This document shows, piece after piece, positions 9,781-22,900 of a DNA stretch of 64,000 bases. Each line of letters opens with the position of its first letter. Position 1 is the first letter of the stretch. The DNA comes from Parelaphostrongylus tenuis (Eukaryota; Nematoda; Chromadorea; Rhabditida; Metastrongylidae): NCBI GenBank assembly GCA_019055375.1, contig JAHQIW010004625.1, positions 62,001-126,000 on the forward strand. Direction: 5' to 3'. The notes beneath the pieces were generated by a model. It did not search any database and was not told the DNA's origin. It saw only the letters and a program-made list of their open reading frames with translations. A program made the translations under genes and the position numbers.

Positions 9781-12700
9781 GTCAGTTCAAGTCGTTTGCT
9801 ATGGCAAAATCTTGAATAAGTGGCATATCTGAAATATTTTTTTTTTGGAAATGCTACTAGTTAGAAAAATAGCATCAAAGAAATTACTTCAATTTATTCG
9901 AAAGTCATGGAAACATATAAGGTAGCCTATTTTGGTTTGGATTTTGTGGGTAGAAATCAAAAATGGCAGGAAATTCTTCATCGTCCAAAGACTTCAGCCT
10001 TACATCGATAATAAAGTGAACTGGAATGATGAGCACTTTAAATTTTCGATCAAAACAGCAGAAATTGTTGCCATAAACGAAGAGCTCATGTCAAGTAACT
10101 TTGTCATGGATACTTGTGAAGATGGCGAAGAGACACTTGCAGAATCCGACGTCTTCCGCTGCTTGACATCATCATCTTCGTAATGATGTCTCCCTTATGG
10201 TAGCCGAACACATTTGGAGACAATCTCAAATATAAAAACAAGAGAACAGAAATTCCAATAATGCTGGTAGAAGCTTGACCATAGGCGCTGTTAGAACGTT
10301 GGAAATATAGTTTAATGGAAGTGTATAATTTTAGAAGGAAGAATAATAGATAGGAATTGATAGATTATTTCCGTTATCCGGTCCCACTTCTAGTGTTCGT
10401 GGAAAAGTCATCTTTGGTAGTTTTGAAGTCTAAGTTATTCGATAGCTTAACTCTCAAAAACTTGGTAATATACTTTATTTTCGGAAGGCCTTTTCAATGC
10501 GCTGTAACGGCGGAGATAAATTTTTGTTTCTCATTCAAACATCTCCCACTAAAGAAAGATATTCTTTCTAATAATCATGGACAGTCAAATCTCAAAGTTT
10601 ACAACGATGTATTTGATTTCTTGAAATAAAATTTGTGGTGCGCTGTAATAATCAAGAGGAGATTAGGTTATAAATTTAGATCATCTTCGTAATCCGCATC
10701 TTTTTTCGATTCCTTGAGAAAAACGCGCCTTTCGGTCTTTTTAAGTCTTAGCCGTTATCCAATTGCCAAATCTCGAATATTTAGATGGTGTATCTTATAT
10801 TCAAAACGGATTTCCTTTTGCGATACAACGAAATCACGTGTCCATTCAAATATTTCTCGCTGAACAATGCTTTTCCTTTAGTCTTTTAGTAGCCACTCGA
10901 AAGCTTGAGTCTTGTCAATTTCAATAATGTTTTCGTTTTTGAAAAGAAATTTTTGGTGTGCTGTGTCAGCAGAAAGAATGTCAACTTTCGTTCAGCGTAA
11001 CAATGACACCAGACTATCGCGCCTTGCCGGTATGTGGACAAGAATTTCGCAGTGTAGCCGATAAGTCACAGCCTTTTTTCCGTGCCAAATTTGCAAAGCC
11101 CAATCCACTTGATTTTTACAGCGGACCAGAAAGCATTTGTTAAAAACCAAATATAACATTGAAATCTACAAAATTTGGACTATCGAATGACTACTAAAAT
11201 TTTGAAGAAAAAACACTGTTCAGTCAGAAATGTTCTAATAAGTAACACAATTTTATTATTGTTCTGACAGAGCAATAGAAAAGCCGGTTCAAAAATAAAA
11301 TACTGTATCAAGTTTTTTGAGATTTGGCCTGTCGAATTACCACTTAGAATTAAATACTATCAAAAATTAACTTTTCCACGAATGCTTAAACTGGAACCGG
11401 ACAACGGAAAAGTGCGAAAATGCTAAATAATGTATCATTTCGAAAACGGATGTGCAATTGAAATTTTTTCGGAACGTCGATCAATAAATAGGAGGAGAGC
11501 TAACAAGCCGAGTGAAATTAAAGAGAGTAAGTCGCATGTCTTATAGGCAATTAAGTACCTGTGCCAATTTTCTTCATGTACGAGGAAAGTCGTGTGGATT
11601 TCATAAACTTTACTAGTGGTAATTTTCACTTGGCTACTGTTTCCTTTCGGATTATTGCTTCTCAGGATTTTGACCATTCAGTTGATGGTATCGTTGTTAT
11701 CACACATAAATCTTCTATTAATTACTGCAGCTGATCTTGTGGATAGAAATGTCAAACTTCTTCTCTTCTTGGGAGATTTTTCCCTAATAAAGAATGAACC
11801 TCGCTCTATATTACAGCTCGAGTCCGAAAAACACATCCAGTTCATACTGTTGTACTGACTGATTCAACTATTCTGTGATCAACATTGAAATATGAGCACT
11901 GAATTTTCTGTCTAAGAAAGTGTTTCTTTAGGATCCTCGCACGCGGCTCATGTAACTGCATCACAAACTCCAATAACACAGGCGACTGCTTCTAAGTGAG
12001 AACGTCTCTTTTATATCTTTAAAAGGCAAAAAATCAAACAGATCAGTCTTAACATTCATAGCAATGTTGAAAGCAACGAGAAAAGGTGACTGAAAATGGG
12101 AGGACAAAAAGATAAGAAATAGCTCAAGTAGTTTACATTTGAAAAAGTTTCATGCTAAGCTGAGAATTTTTTCTCTCAACAACGTTGAAAAGAGTCCAGA
12201 AAGATGCGAAATCAAACACGGATTCGGTGTCACTCTTCAGCCCATTATCGGGTGATTTTGACAGTTGCCGACCATAATTGAAACACAACTGAGAAAAAGA
12301 GAGAGGGGGGCCATGATAGTAAGGTGCGCACCCGAGAGGACAGTCGAAGTTTCAGTACACCTCACACACACTGCACTCCAAGTTCTCCTGTGTTGCAGCA
12401 TTTTTGTAAATATTATAATGAAGAGAAAGTTTCTTAACACCCGCTGGAAATTTGAACTTCGCACGTAAATTCGATTAAAAACAGCAATAATTGATATTCG
12501 TTTTTAGTTAACCGCTTATAGCGGTGGTATGATGTTTCAAATATATACCCACTGATGTAGAGCAATGTGCAAAACTTTCGCGTCAGGCGGGATTAGAACC
12601 CGCACCTCATTCTTTCCGGGAATGCGCGCTCTTTCCGTTACACTACTGACGCCCATTTGGCACATCGCTCCTCGCACACATTGCTCAAAGTTTTGCACAT

Positions 12701-14181
12701 TGCTCTACAAATGATCATTATGAAAACAATATCATTGATCTTCAATATCCGATATCTGTCAGCGTGACTGGGTTCAATGTCTTCATCGACTACCCGGATC
12801 AGACCGTTGACGGCTGGCGGCTGGCAGATAGGTGCGCTGAAGCGTAAAAAGAGCGATGTGCAAAATGGGTGTCAGTAGTGTGACGGATAGAGCACGCATT
12901 CCCGGAAAGAGTGAGGTGCAGGTTCTAGTCCTGCCTGACGCAAAAGTTTTGCACATTGCTCTTCATCAGTGGGATATATTTGAAACAACAATAATTATTC
13001 TTCAACATCAATACCTTCATTATCCACTATCTTAAGCCAACGATCTGCAAGGCTCCAGATCTGCTCGAAATACAATTCTTTGGACTTTGAATCAAAAAAG
13101 TCTTAACATGACTTTACAACCTGAGCAAATGTCTCGAATCGGCGTCCACACAGAAATATTTTTTCTTTGAGAGGAACTGGACCATATACGGACAGTACAG
13201 CATCTAGACTCTAGAGTGGCTGCGGCAAGACGTTAACTCCCTCCAATTCATCAAACTTTTTCCTTTCCTCCATCAACAGCGGATCAAAACTCGAAGTTCA
13301 GTTTTGTTCCATCGTCATCATTTGATATCCGGAGAGTAATCAAATTTGTCACAGTAACTTCATTGCCGTGGAAGTACTTACGAAAATATTCCTGAGATAT
13401 TCCCATGAAATTTCGCCAACAATACCGTGTAAATCAAACATCAAATTTGGATTATTTGCAGGTGCTTAGAAACTTTATTCCCTACCTAGTATATTTCTCT
13501 AGCAATAAGGCTCTCGGCGCTGATCAATCCCTGAGGGATGCGCCATGCAATCGACTTAAATTTCTAACTTCGTTTTGAGGTGATTGAATGCATATCTGGC
13601 CTGTACAATGACTCGCGGTGGCCTTCCGCTGAACCGAGTCAGTGCTGCTTACCCTCCCAGACAAGTCTGAGACCTGTCTGGTACCAGTTTACCGACCCCG
13701 GAGGGATGGATGGCTTGGTGAGCCATGAGCGCGAGATCGAACCATTGACCTCGTGTGCGACGCAGAGCACCTCTAACCACTGGGCCACATGCGCTCCTAT
13801 TTCTCTAGCAGTACTTCCCAACAATTCGATGTACTAGTTTTCTTTCTTACATAGCACAGTGAAGCAATTGACTGGAATACTAAGTTCAGAAAATTTAGTT
13901 GAAAGCACGTTGTGGCAAGACTTCTTACGCCTTGTAAATTGGCTAAACTTGTAGAAAACACTTTGCTTTTGTCCTTGATGCCGAAATTTGTGCTTCAAAG
14001 AGACCTTTTAGTGTTTTGATGGAGGTCGGAGCCCGCGTCAAAAGCCGAGTCCGATCAGCAAGAAATCGCTGATGAGTTTGAAGATAGATCTCTAGCAAAA
14101 AAGTTCGTGCATACCACTATAGTGTGCAAAATTTCTTCAAATTGGGAAAATCTGTTTGATTCAATAGTTAATTGTCACACA

Positions 14182-14216
<35 letters not shown>

Positions 14217-16905
14217 GCGCGTATAAACATAAAAATGTTTATGACACCGGAGAAGAACTGTTTCTTGAAACATGCGGTTGCAGAGGTGTCGGCAGAGTGA
14301 GCGTCTCGTCAAATCGAATTTGACCGTGAATATCGATTCCTTCGAACAAGTATCAACGCATCGGACAATTACGGTTGAAACGATGTGGCTCAATGCCGGC
14401 TTTGGACCATCTTCGTTGCTTACGCACCAACATCAAGCCATGACGAAGACGAAGTCGAAGCGTTTCTATATGTATCTCGAAAAATTCTTCAGAGAAGATC
14501 GTACATTCTTCAAGATCATTGTCGGAGATTTTAACGCAAAAATTGGACCTAGAAGAACGTCTGAGAACGTCACATGGGACCGACGGACTAGAATGGAATG
14601 AACAGGTGAGACTACTGAGTTTCATGACGACCCAACATCCATGGTAACTCGCAATTCCAAAAGCCTCTTTCTCAGCGATGGACGTGGAGAGTCTCCCAAT
14701 GGAGAGTGTCATAACGAAATAGCCACATCTTAGTAAATCAAGGTTTTGCCTGACCGATGTCGCTGTTGTTCCTAATTCTACACGGATCAGACCATCGCCT
14801 CCTTCGCGCAACGTTCCGTTTTTTCGAGGAGAGGAGAGAAAGCCGCTAAATTCAAACAACGAAGTTGCAGAACTACCATAACTGGGATGTATTCAAGTCA
14901 TTAGTCGGCTCCTGGGAAGATACCGTTGTCGACAACATCGACGAAGAATCGATCGGCTCGTTGAATATCTTCACGTTTGCGCTATTGAAGGCCGATAGTC
15001 CTAAAGTCTCGAAGAGACGCTTGTCGCCGCAGACACTCGAGCTGATACGTCAACGTGGAATCGCACGAGCTACAGGCAGCCGAAACCTTACGTCCGAACT
15101 TGGAAAACGCTGCAGAGAAGCGATAAAAGAAGAGCTCAAAGAGAGGAGCAGCATTATGGCAGAAGCTGCAGAGCTGGGAAGAGCATCCGCAAAGCCCAGC
15201 GAGGCTTCGCCAATTGTAACACCAAGATAATTGCACTTCAACGCCTTGACGGGACACTTACATCTTCCAGAAGGGCAATGAAAGAAATTATCCACCACTA
15301 CAACTCGGATCTCTTCGCTAGCCTAGTGTTCTTACCGTCATATAAATTGAAAGAGGATGAATATGTTGTTCTCACCGGTCCTCCCTTCCGAAATCCGATA
15401 TGCCATATCATCGGTGAAGAACAGAACAACACTCGGTCCAGAGAGGATTGGACCAGAACACCTGAAAAACCTACCGCCAGTTCTCATCAACACCTTGGCT
15501 CAGCTCTTCACTCGTTACCTGTCAGAGTGCAAGGTTCCCACGTAATGGAAAACAATCAAGACCATATTGTTGATTAAAAAGGTAGACCTTCACGACATAG
15601 GCAATTATCGCCCAATCTGCTTGCTGTCCGTTGTCTATAAACTCTTCACTCGAGTCATCCTAAACAAGGCAGACAGAACACTTGACGAAGGACAGCTATG
15701 CGAACAAGCAGGGTTCCGAAAAGGATTTAGTGCCATAGACCATATCCGCACGATTACAAGACTCATTGAAGCTTCAAGAGAGTTTAAACTACCGCTCTGT
15801 CTCACTTTCATCGATCTGAAGAGAGAATTTGATTCAGTGGAAACAGAAGCGTTTGTAGAGGCTCTCGATAACCGAGGCGTCCCTACTTGGTACACTATGA
15901 TCCTTCGTGAGCTTTATAAAATTTCGCAACCAAAATATCCCCGTTCTTACAAGAATATCGCCATTGACGTAAGACGAGGGGTTCAAAGAGGCGATACAAT
16001 TTCGCCAAAATTATTCACTGCCACCCTCCAAAACGTCATGTAAACATTAAAATGGGACGATATGGGAGTGGAAATTGACGGTCGACAATTGAACCACCTT
16101 CGTTTTGCTGATGAAATCGTCCTCATAACACCAAACATCAGCCAAGCGGAACGGATGTTGACCGAATTCGATAACGCCTGTGGAAAGATTGGTCTTCAAC
16201 TAAATCTAACGAAAACGATGTTCATGAGAAACGGATGGGTTTTGAATGCCCCATTCACGCTCAACGGAACGACAATCTCCGAATGCTCCAGTTACGTTTA
16301 TCTAGGCCGTAAAATCAACATGAAGAACGACCCAGCTCCAGAGTTGAGCAGGAGGAAACTAGCGGCTTAGGGAACGTTTAAGAGCACCGAAGATGTAGTG
16401 AAGAGGACAAAGAACATCCGACACCGTGCCCATCTTTTCGACTATGTAGCAGAAATCTGGTCGCTGCGTAAGCAGGATGAACGATCACTTGCCGTTGTTG
16501 AACGCGCAGTCGAAAGGTCAATGCTAGGAGTATCCCGTGTCTCGCAAATAGAGAAAGGATCCGAAATTTCGACCTAGGTTAACGGTCGAAGATCAGAAAC
16601 GCCGTTCTACACGCCAAGATAACGAAAATAAAGTGGGCTGAACACGTCATGCGCTTTCACGAAAACGAATGGACGAGAGCCGTTACCGATTGGATTCCTT
16701 GGGACATCAAGCGCTTTAAAGGAAGACTACTGATCCGTTGGTCCGATTTCTTCACGAAAGCGATAGAAGAAAAATATGATGCTCAGCGAATTCCTAGAGC
16801 GAGGAGGACCCACTGGGCTACTCTTGCACGCGATAGAGAAAAATGGAAATATTGCTGGTACCCGCTCGAGTCACTCGACGATCAATGGGACGACAGGTGA
16901 TGCAT

Positions 16906-16945
<40 letters not shown>

Positions 16946-19900
16946 TATACGTGTATATAGATATGCATATGCGCATGTATATATAGAGGGTGGAGAAAAT
17001 TCTGCCAATTTTTTCAGATGTTCTGACAACAAAAAAATACTGTGTAAACAAAAAATTGATTCAATTGAAGGATTAACTACGTCTATTAGATCAACAACTA
17101 TGGCAATAAACAAAAAAGCTTACAACGAAATCTCAAAATTGCCTCCTCTGGTCTCCGTACATTTACGAAATCGCTCGCAACAATTTCCCACAGTGCTTGC
17201 AAACGTCCACGTTGCTCGTGTACTAGCTTGGAAGAACGTTCTGGGGCCCTTGTGAAAAACTGAAAATCTACGCATGGATCCCAAACGAAGAAATATTAAT
17301 TATTCTTCAAAATCAAGGCCATCGTTCCCTATGACTTTGTGCAATCGATCTGCCAAGTTTCGAATTTGGTCGAAGTAACATTTCTTCGACTCAAGTTCAA
17401 GTTTAACAAGTTTAAATTCTCAAGGATTTCTCAAGGATTTCAAGGAAATCAAGGATTTCTTGAAATGCTCCTTCAACTTCGTCAAGCAATTTGATTTGGC
17501 GACCCACATTTGAAAAAGTATTGCATTGATCTCAAGAAGCCAAACTCGAATGGAGCTCAATCTGAATTAGCATAGATGTATGAAACATCAACTTCGGTTG
17601 CAATTCGAGAGCACTTGGCGACGGTCAATCTTCCAAAGCAGCAAACAAATCTTGCTTGTTCAACTTTTTTGGACGTCTTGAACGAGGCTTACGTTCGAGG
17701 TCAAGATTTCCAGGCATTAAAGCGTTGTTGCCATCGTCCAGCAGCAGATTTGCTTGTCGTGCTTTCGCACTACGGTTATTATTGATTAATGAGCAGAATG
17801 ATGCAGGTAGCGAAGTGGTAGTAATGCTGTTCAGGGCAAGCACGGTGTGGCTCTGCCTTACTCCGAGCTCACCAAGCTTCTCGTCCCAGCTGGGTCGACA
17901 AATCAGAACAAGGCTTATCTGAGTTCAATTCGTTTTTCCTCAAATGTAAGCAATAGCCCTCTAGCGCGACCATCTAAACTCGTAGGAGAGTCAAATCTAC
18001 GAACATTCAACGGCATTCAAAAAGAATCAACAATATTCATTTAACGGCCAACCCATCCAGGAAAAATCGAAGTTTTTTATAGACGTTGGATGCAAAGAAA
18101 TGATTAGAGTGCAAGAAATACTGGATATCAAACCGTTGCTCTGAAGAAGAGTCTTATAGAAAAGAGTTTCACAAGATACAACTACTTCATCAAGAAAAAG
18201 CTAATTTTAATCTTTATGGCTGTATTTTTCCAGCACAGTACAAGATGTCGTCAGCGACTCATCACCCAATCCGCACAGCTTTAATGTACGTAGAGTGCGG
18301 AAATTCAATGCAAGCATGGTGAGATTTGTTTTCTTCGAAAAAGTGGTCACTACTACCGTTACCATCGCGATAGTCGTGCTAGACAATAATCTTACAATAA
18401 TCTCCTACTACCACTTAAGCGTTCGGCACCTATTGGCCCATCAAGCCATGATCAAATTCTAAGCCGCTTTAAGAGATAAACATACTCTATGTCTATTACT
18501 TTTTTCAACAAAAAAAGCAAGATAAGATAAAGGGTGACTAAGAGAAGTTATAAAAATACTTTGGAAAGTTCAAAAGAGCACTATTTTCAAATCAGCATAT
18601 GACTTCTCATTCATATGACGAGTAAAACAAGCAATTGACCAATGAAGCAGTTGGAAATTGTGACGCACAGAACTGCAGCATAGTGTTCCCAAAAGTGACT
18701 GTCTGAACCTCGGCATTCACTGACCATTCACAAATTTTTCTTTGTAGGCAAACGCGAGGTTGTAATAACATAATTCAATCAATGAGCCGACTTTTGGCGA
18801 TTTTCACCTTTTTAGACCCTAAAAAATGAAGTTGCCTACAGCCTAGTCAGGCCTCACACCTCCATTGCTCCACCGAAAGAAAATCACTGCACCTAGATTT
18901 TAACTGCATCAAACGTAACATAATTTCCAACACACTTATCCGCTATTTATGAATTGTCCACTGATTTGTCCAAGCGCAGACCTAACGTAAAGAGATTGCA
19001 TGGGCTATAAATGCACCTTCTCATCAAATCGAACCTTATATATTGTGCCATATCACGTTTGGTTACTCGGCATTCCCCTAGCGGATCATGTTTGGATTCA
19101 TTGTATTTATCCGAAACGCTGTTCAAATCTTATGTGTTAAGGTTTTAGGTTCCTGTGCGAGAATGATGACTTCTGCTTCAAAGTCTTCTTCGATGCATCT
19201 TTGTCGTGACAGCTTAGCGGGGTACTTGGTCTAACTTTATGCTTGCCGTTTAGGCAATCTTCTATGCAGACGCAAACTCGCCTGCCCGTTTTTCCAATGT
19301 GATTTTTTCTCCGCAGGCTTTAGAAGACTAGATAAAGTGTACCTATACTCGTGCAACACCGCCTTTACCGTTAGGACATAATATGTGCTCTTGCGTTGTA
19401 CATAGACGGTCGCATAAGAGGTTACAAACTAATTAACGCCTCAGAGTATTGTTAGAAATCCAGTCATCACTACCGAATTCTCTATGCCTGCCCCTTTGCA
19501 AACAGCGTTTCATAGCTGCACTTAGTTCGTTTGAAAAGAACGGCAGGATAAACCTGACTTTGTATTTGCAGTCCATGTGATCTCTGCACGGTTACTATCT
19601 TCTGCTTAGACAACTTAGCTGAAAACTCATAATAAGCGTAATCAAGTTGGAAAGTTGTTTTGTGCTTGATGTAATCAAGCTCTAGGTTTGGTTGTGTTTT
19701 TTTGCTGAATTAATAAAGGTTTTTGGCGAACTGGTTTATAGGAAATCTTCTCAGGCTCTAAAGAGTGCGAAACCACCGAAACATTAGCTTATCGGATTAA
19801 TCGAATCATAACAACCTCGAGTTTAGTCGATGAAGAAAAATCCGTAAATTACACTATAGTGTATTTTTTTAGGACTACGAAGATGATCATTTCACTGATT

Positions 19901-22900
19901 ATAAGGTATACAATGGACGAAGGTCAGGACCAAAAAATAACTTGAGTAAGTTGCCTCTTTACACATTTCTGAGGAAATTGCTTTCCTGTTCTGATAAAAG
20001 TGCAGTCTTTGAGCGCATACCGCTAGCGCATTTTTATTATTATTTATGTAAAATTCAAAACGAGGGCGCCGGACCGAGTGGTTGTGACGCTCGTCACGGC
20101 GCTCATGGAGCTGAGCTCCATCCCAACTCTCTCCGGCAGTAAACAACAACGCCTTATGAAACGCCACAGTCAGGCTATCCTCAGATTGTAAGGAGACTCG
20201 CTCAGCCAGTATTCTTCGACGTTCAAAGAGAAAACGAATAAACAAATCAAATCTTAGAAGTACTGGGTATTCATAGTGGATAAAAAGAACACTACGAAGG
20301 AGATCAATAAGGTGTCCAAAAAAACAAAAATGGTAATCAGTGTATTACCTGTTTTGACTCGGAACCCTTTGCATTTAGTGGTAGAATGGTCAATAGCAAT
20401 TTACACTACTTCTTGTGAAAACAAACCATTTTGAGAGCAGTACTTCGATTCGGTAGGAGTAATTAGGGTAATTTTTTTACAGTTTCCATTGTAGGTTATC
20501 AAAATTTGGCGAGACTTCGGATGCCTAGGCAAAAGACAGATCGGTTGCCAAGGGTGAGCTTTCTTTGTGCTTTCGTTCATCACTGATGATGACCTAAATG
20601 TATGTTCATACTAAATTTTCAAAAAGGGCAGACAAATGGGAAATTTGTCAAAGAAAGGTACAAAAAGGTATGTTGCGATGGGAGACAAATTGAATAGGAA
20701 AAGAACTTGCGGAATCTCTCAAGACCTTTGTAGAGCACGAATAGGAAGAAACAATTCGAAAGCAAGAGGTGCTGGGTCTCACATTACATATGCGTTATCG
20801 GGTCATGTAAAATGAGATAAAAATAGAACATCTTCATAAGTGCTCGAATCCATTTTCAGGTTATTGTCCCTCTTTATTTTAAAACTTTGATCGCTCAAAA
20901 TGAACAAGCTGCAACACCGCCAGCTTCACCTCGACAAGGCGTAAGTGACTTTTCCGCCCTTTTTCATTTTATGTAGTTTTTTTTTTGTATATATGTACTT
21001 CTTCCTCTTTGCTCGAAAAATCAAAACCGCACAATTTCTCCCATCCCGTAAATGAAGGTTGAGAGATTACAACACTGTGAGTGACATTATTCTCCATCGT
21101 TCATGTCATGAAATTCACATATACAACCTCTTTTTTGAATTACTTTCCAGCAGGGCAACAGATTTTCTCTTCACTGAACAGCTTTAGGATTTGATATTTT
21201 CCAAGAGCTTCGCTCCTCCGATCTAAATCAGTAGGATCTTTGCTTCCTCAAGAAATATGGCTTAAGGAAATATTTGAGCCGTTTCGCGATTGACATCTCA
21301 GTGGTTTATGCACGTTTCGGCGTCTCGCCCGTCTCATCAGAGCCACACGCCACTGCTCACCCCTACAGATGGTAATGGGGAACATATTTCGGTCAAGACA
21401 AAGTAAAAAAACCTTAACTGTTTTTATTCACTGGTTTGCGGCTGTTTCCAAGTACAGAAGTATGCCTTTCAATCGGTTATTTTCTAAGCCTCGCTGCAAA
21501 CATTGAACATAGTGGGGCATGTGGCTCTGATGAGACGGGCAAGACCACCGAAATATGCGTCAGCCAGTGAGTGATATATCAACGTCCAAAAGGTTCATAG
21601 CGGCGTGGTTCAAGAAAAACAGTTGACTAAATGGCAAAAAATAGTTGAATGACAAAGTGCTATTGGTTTTTGGATAATTATAACCTATTGTGGATTCTGA
21701 TAAAATTAATTATTGAGTAAGAGTCCCCCTTTTTCCATGAGACCAAAACTTTGGTCGATTTGCCGCTGTGCTTTAGAGAAATTCCGAAAATTCCCATGAC
21801 CAACTGACTATTATCCTTGGCATAGATTAGATGATTCACTATTATTTTCTTCTTAAAACTTATCTGATTACCTAGTAAAAACCTTGAACAATCCATGCGT
21901 GACTGTTATCTGTGGAAGCAGTACTATGTTTTTCAAAAAAAAAAATAACCAACAAGATTTCATTCCTCAATTTGGCTCTTTTTCTGTTAGACGGCGATAA
22001 CTGAATAGTCGACGCAGTTTGTTGGGTAAAGATATTCATTAGAACGTTAATAAACATTCAAAAGCTTATATCTCTAGCTGAAACCGTACGTGGACAGTTT
22101 TTCAAAACACCATTCAACAATGCTGTGAAATCCAAAATGAAATGATGTTCCGCACCCGCCGCGCGCCTTCATTTTTATCAAGCGTATAATTCGCTGGAAG
22201 CACGAAAAACATATGAACATGTAGAGAAAATCATAACAGCTGAGTTAATCGTCTTATCTGAAACTTTTTCCAAAGGGGCGGAAAATTTCCAACTGAATAA
22301 CATGTTCAGCACATTAGGCTCTTGATTGATCATCCAGACCCCCAACGCGTGCATGTAAACAAGCTCGCCGAATATGTGAAACTCGAACTTATTTTTAATA
22401 CTGCACTGCAGTGAAACGGTCTTTGCAGAAAATCAGCATAGCGCTGGAATCATTGAAACTTACGCTATCGATGATTGCAAATAGTTTGAAGAAAGAGCTC
22501 TGTTCGGCGAAGTTTGAAGCATGAATATCATAAGACCTTCTAGAAAAAACAAACACTTTTTTGAGTTCTTTGGAACTTGCGTTATTCAAAGAGTACTAGC
22601 AGTCTAAGGAAGAAGTTCCCTTCAGCGAAATGTAAGCAGCATAAGAAAAAAACGTATGGTTCTGTGGAACATAATTTCATTTTGAATTTAACAGCGTTAT
22701 AAACGAGTGCTTTTAAAAACTGGCCACTTACGGCTCTAGCCAGAGACTCAAGCTTTCAAATGATCACTAAGACTGCTTTAAAAAAAACCTTGTCCAGCGA
22801 GGGAGATCGAATATTCATTTGTCACCGTCTAACAGAAAACTACCTCAGATTGTCAATATTTCTAGAGAAATCCAAAGAAACGACTTCGTACCAGTTCAAC

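Noticed and set aside
9932..10183. Frame with DTCEDGEETLAESDVF as an exon of the Ser/Pro-rich gene
   Set aside because: No acceptor/donor pair fits the phase between exons 1 and 2, and exon 1 joins exon 2 directly in phase.
12869..12941. A functional tRNA gene
   Set aside because: The cloverleaf is good, but the anticodon loop CCGGAAA lacks U33, copies are dispersed with long hairpin arms, and there is no T-run terminator directly after the acceptor stem.
14353..14859. 168-codon minus-strand open frame, the longest in the window
   Set aside because: It lies antisense to the RTE endonuclease remnant, whose plus-strand motifs (GDFNAKIG) explain the DNA; no domain in the minus frame.
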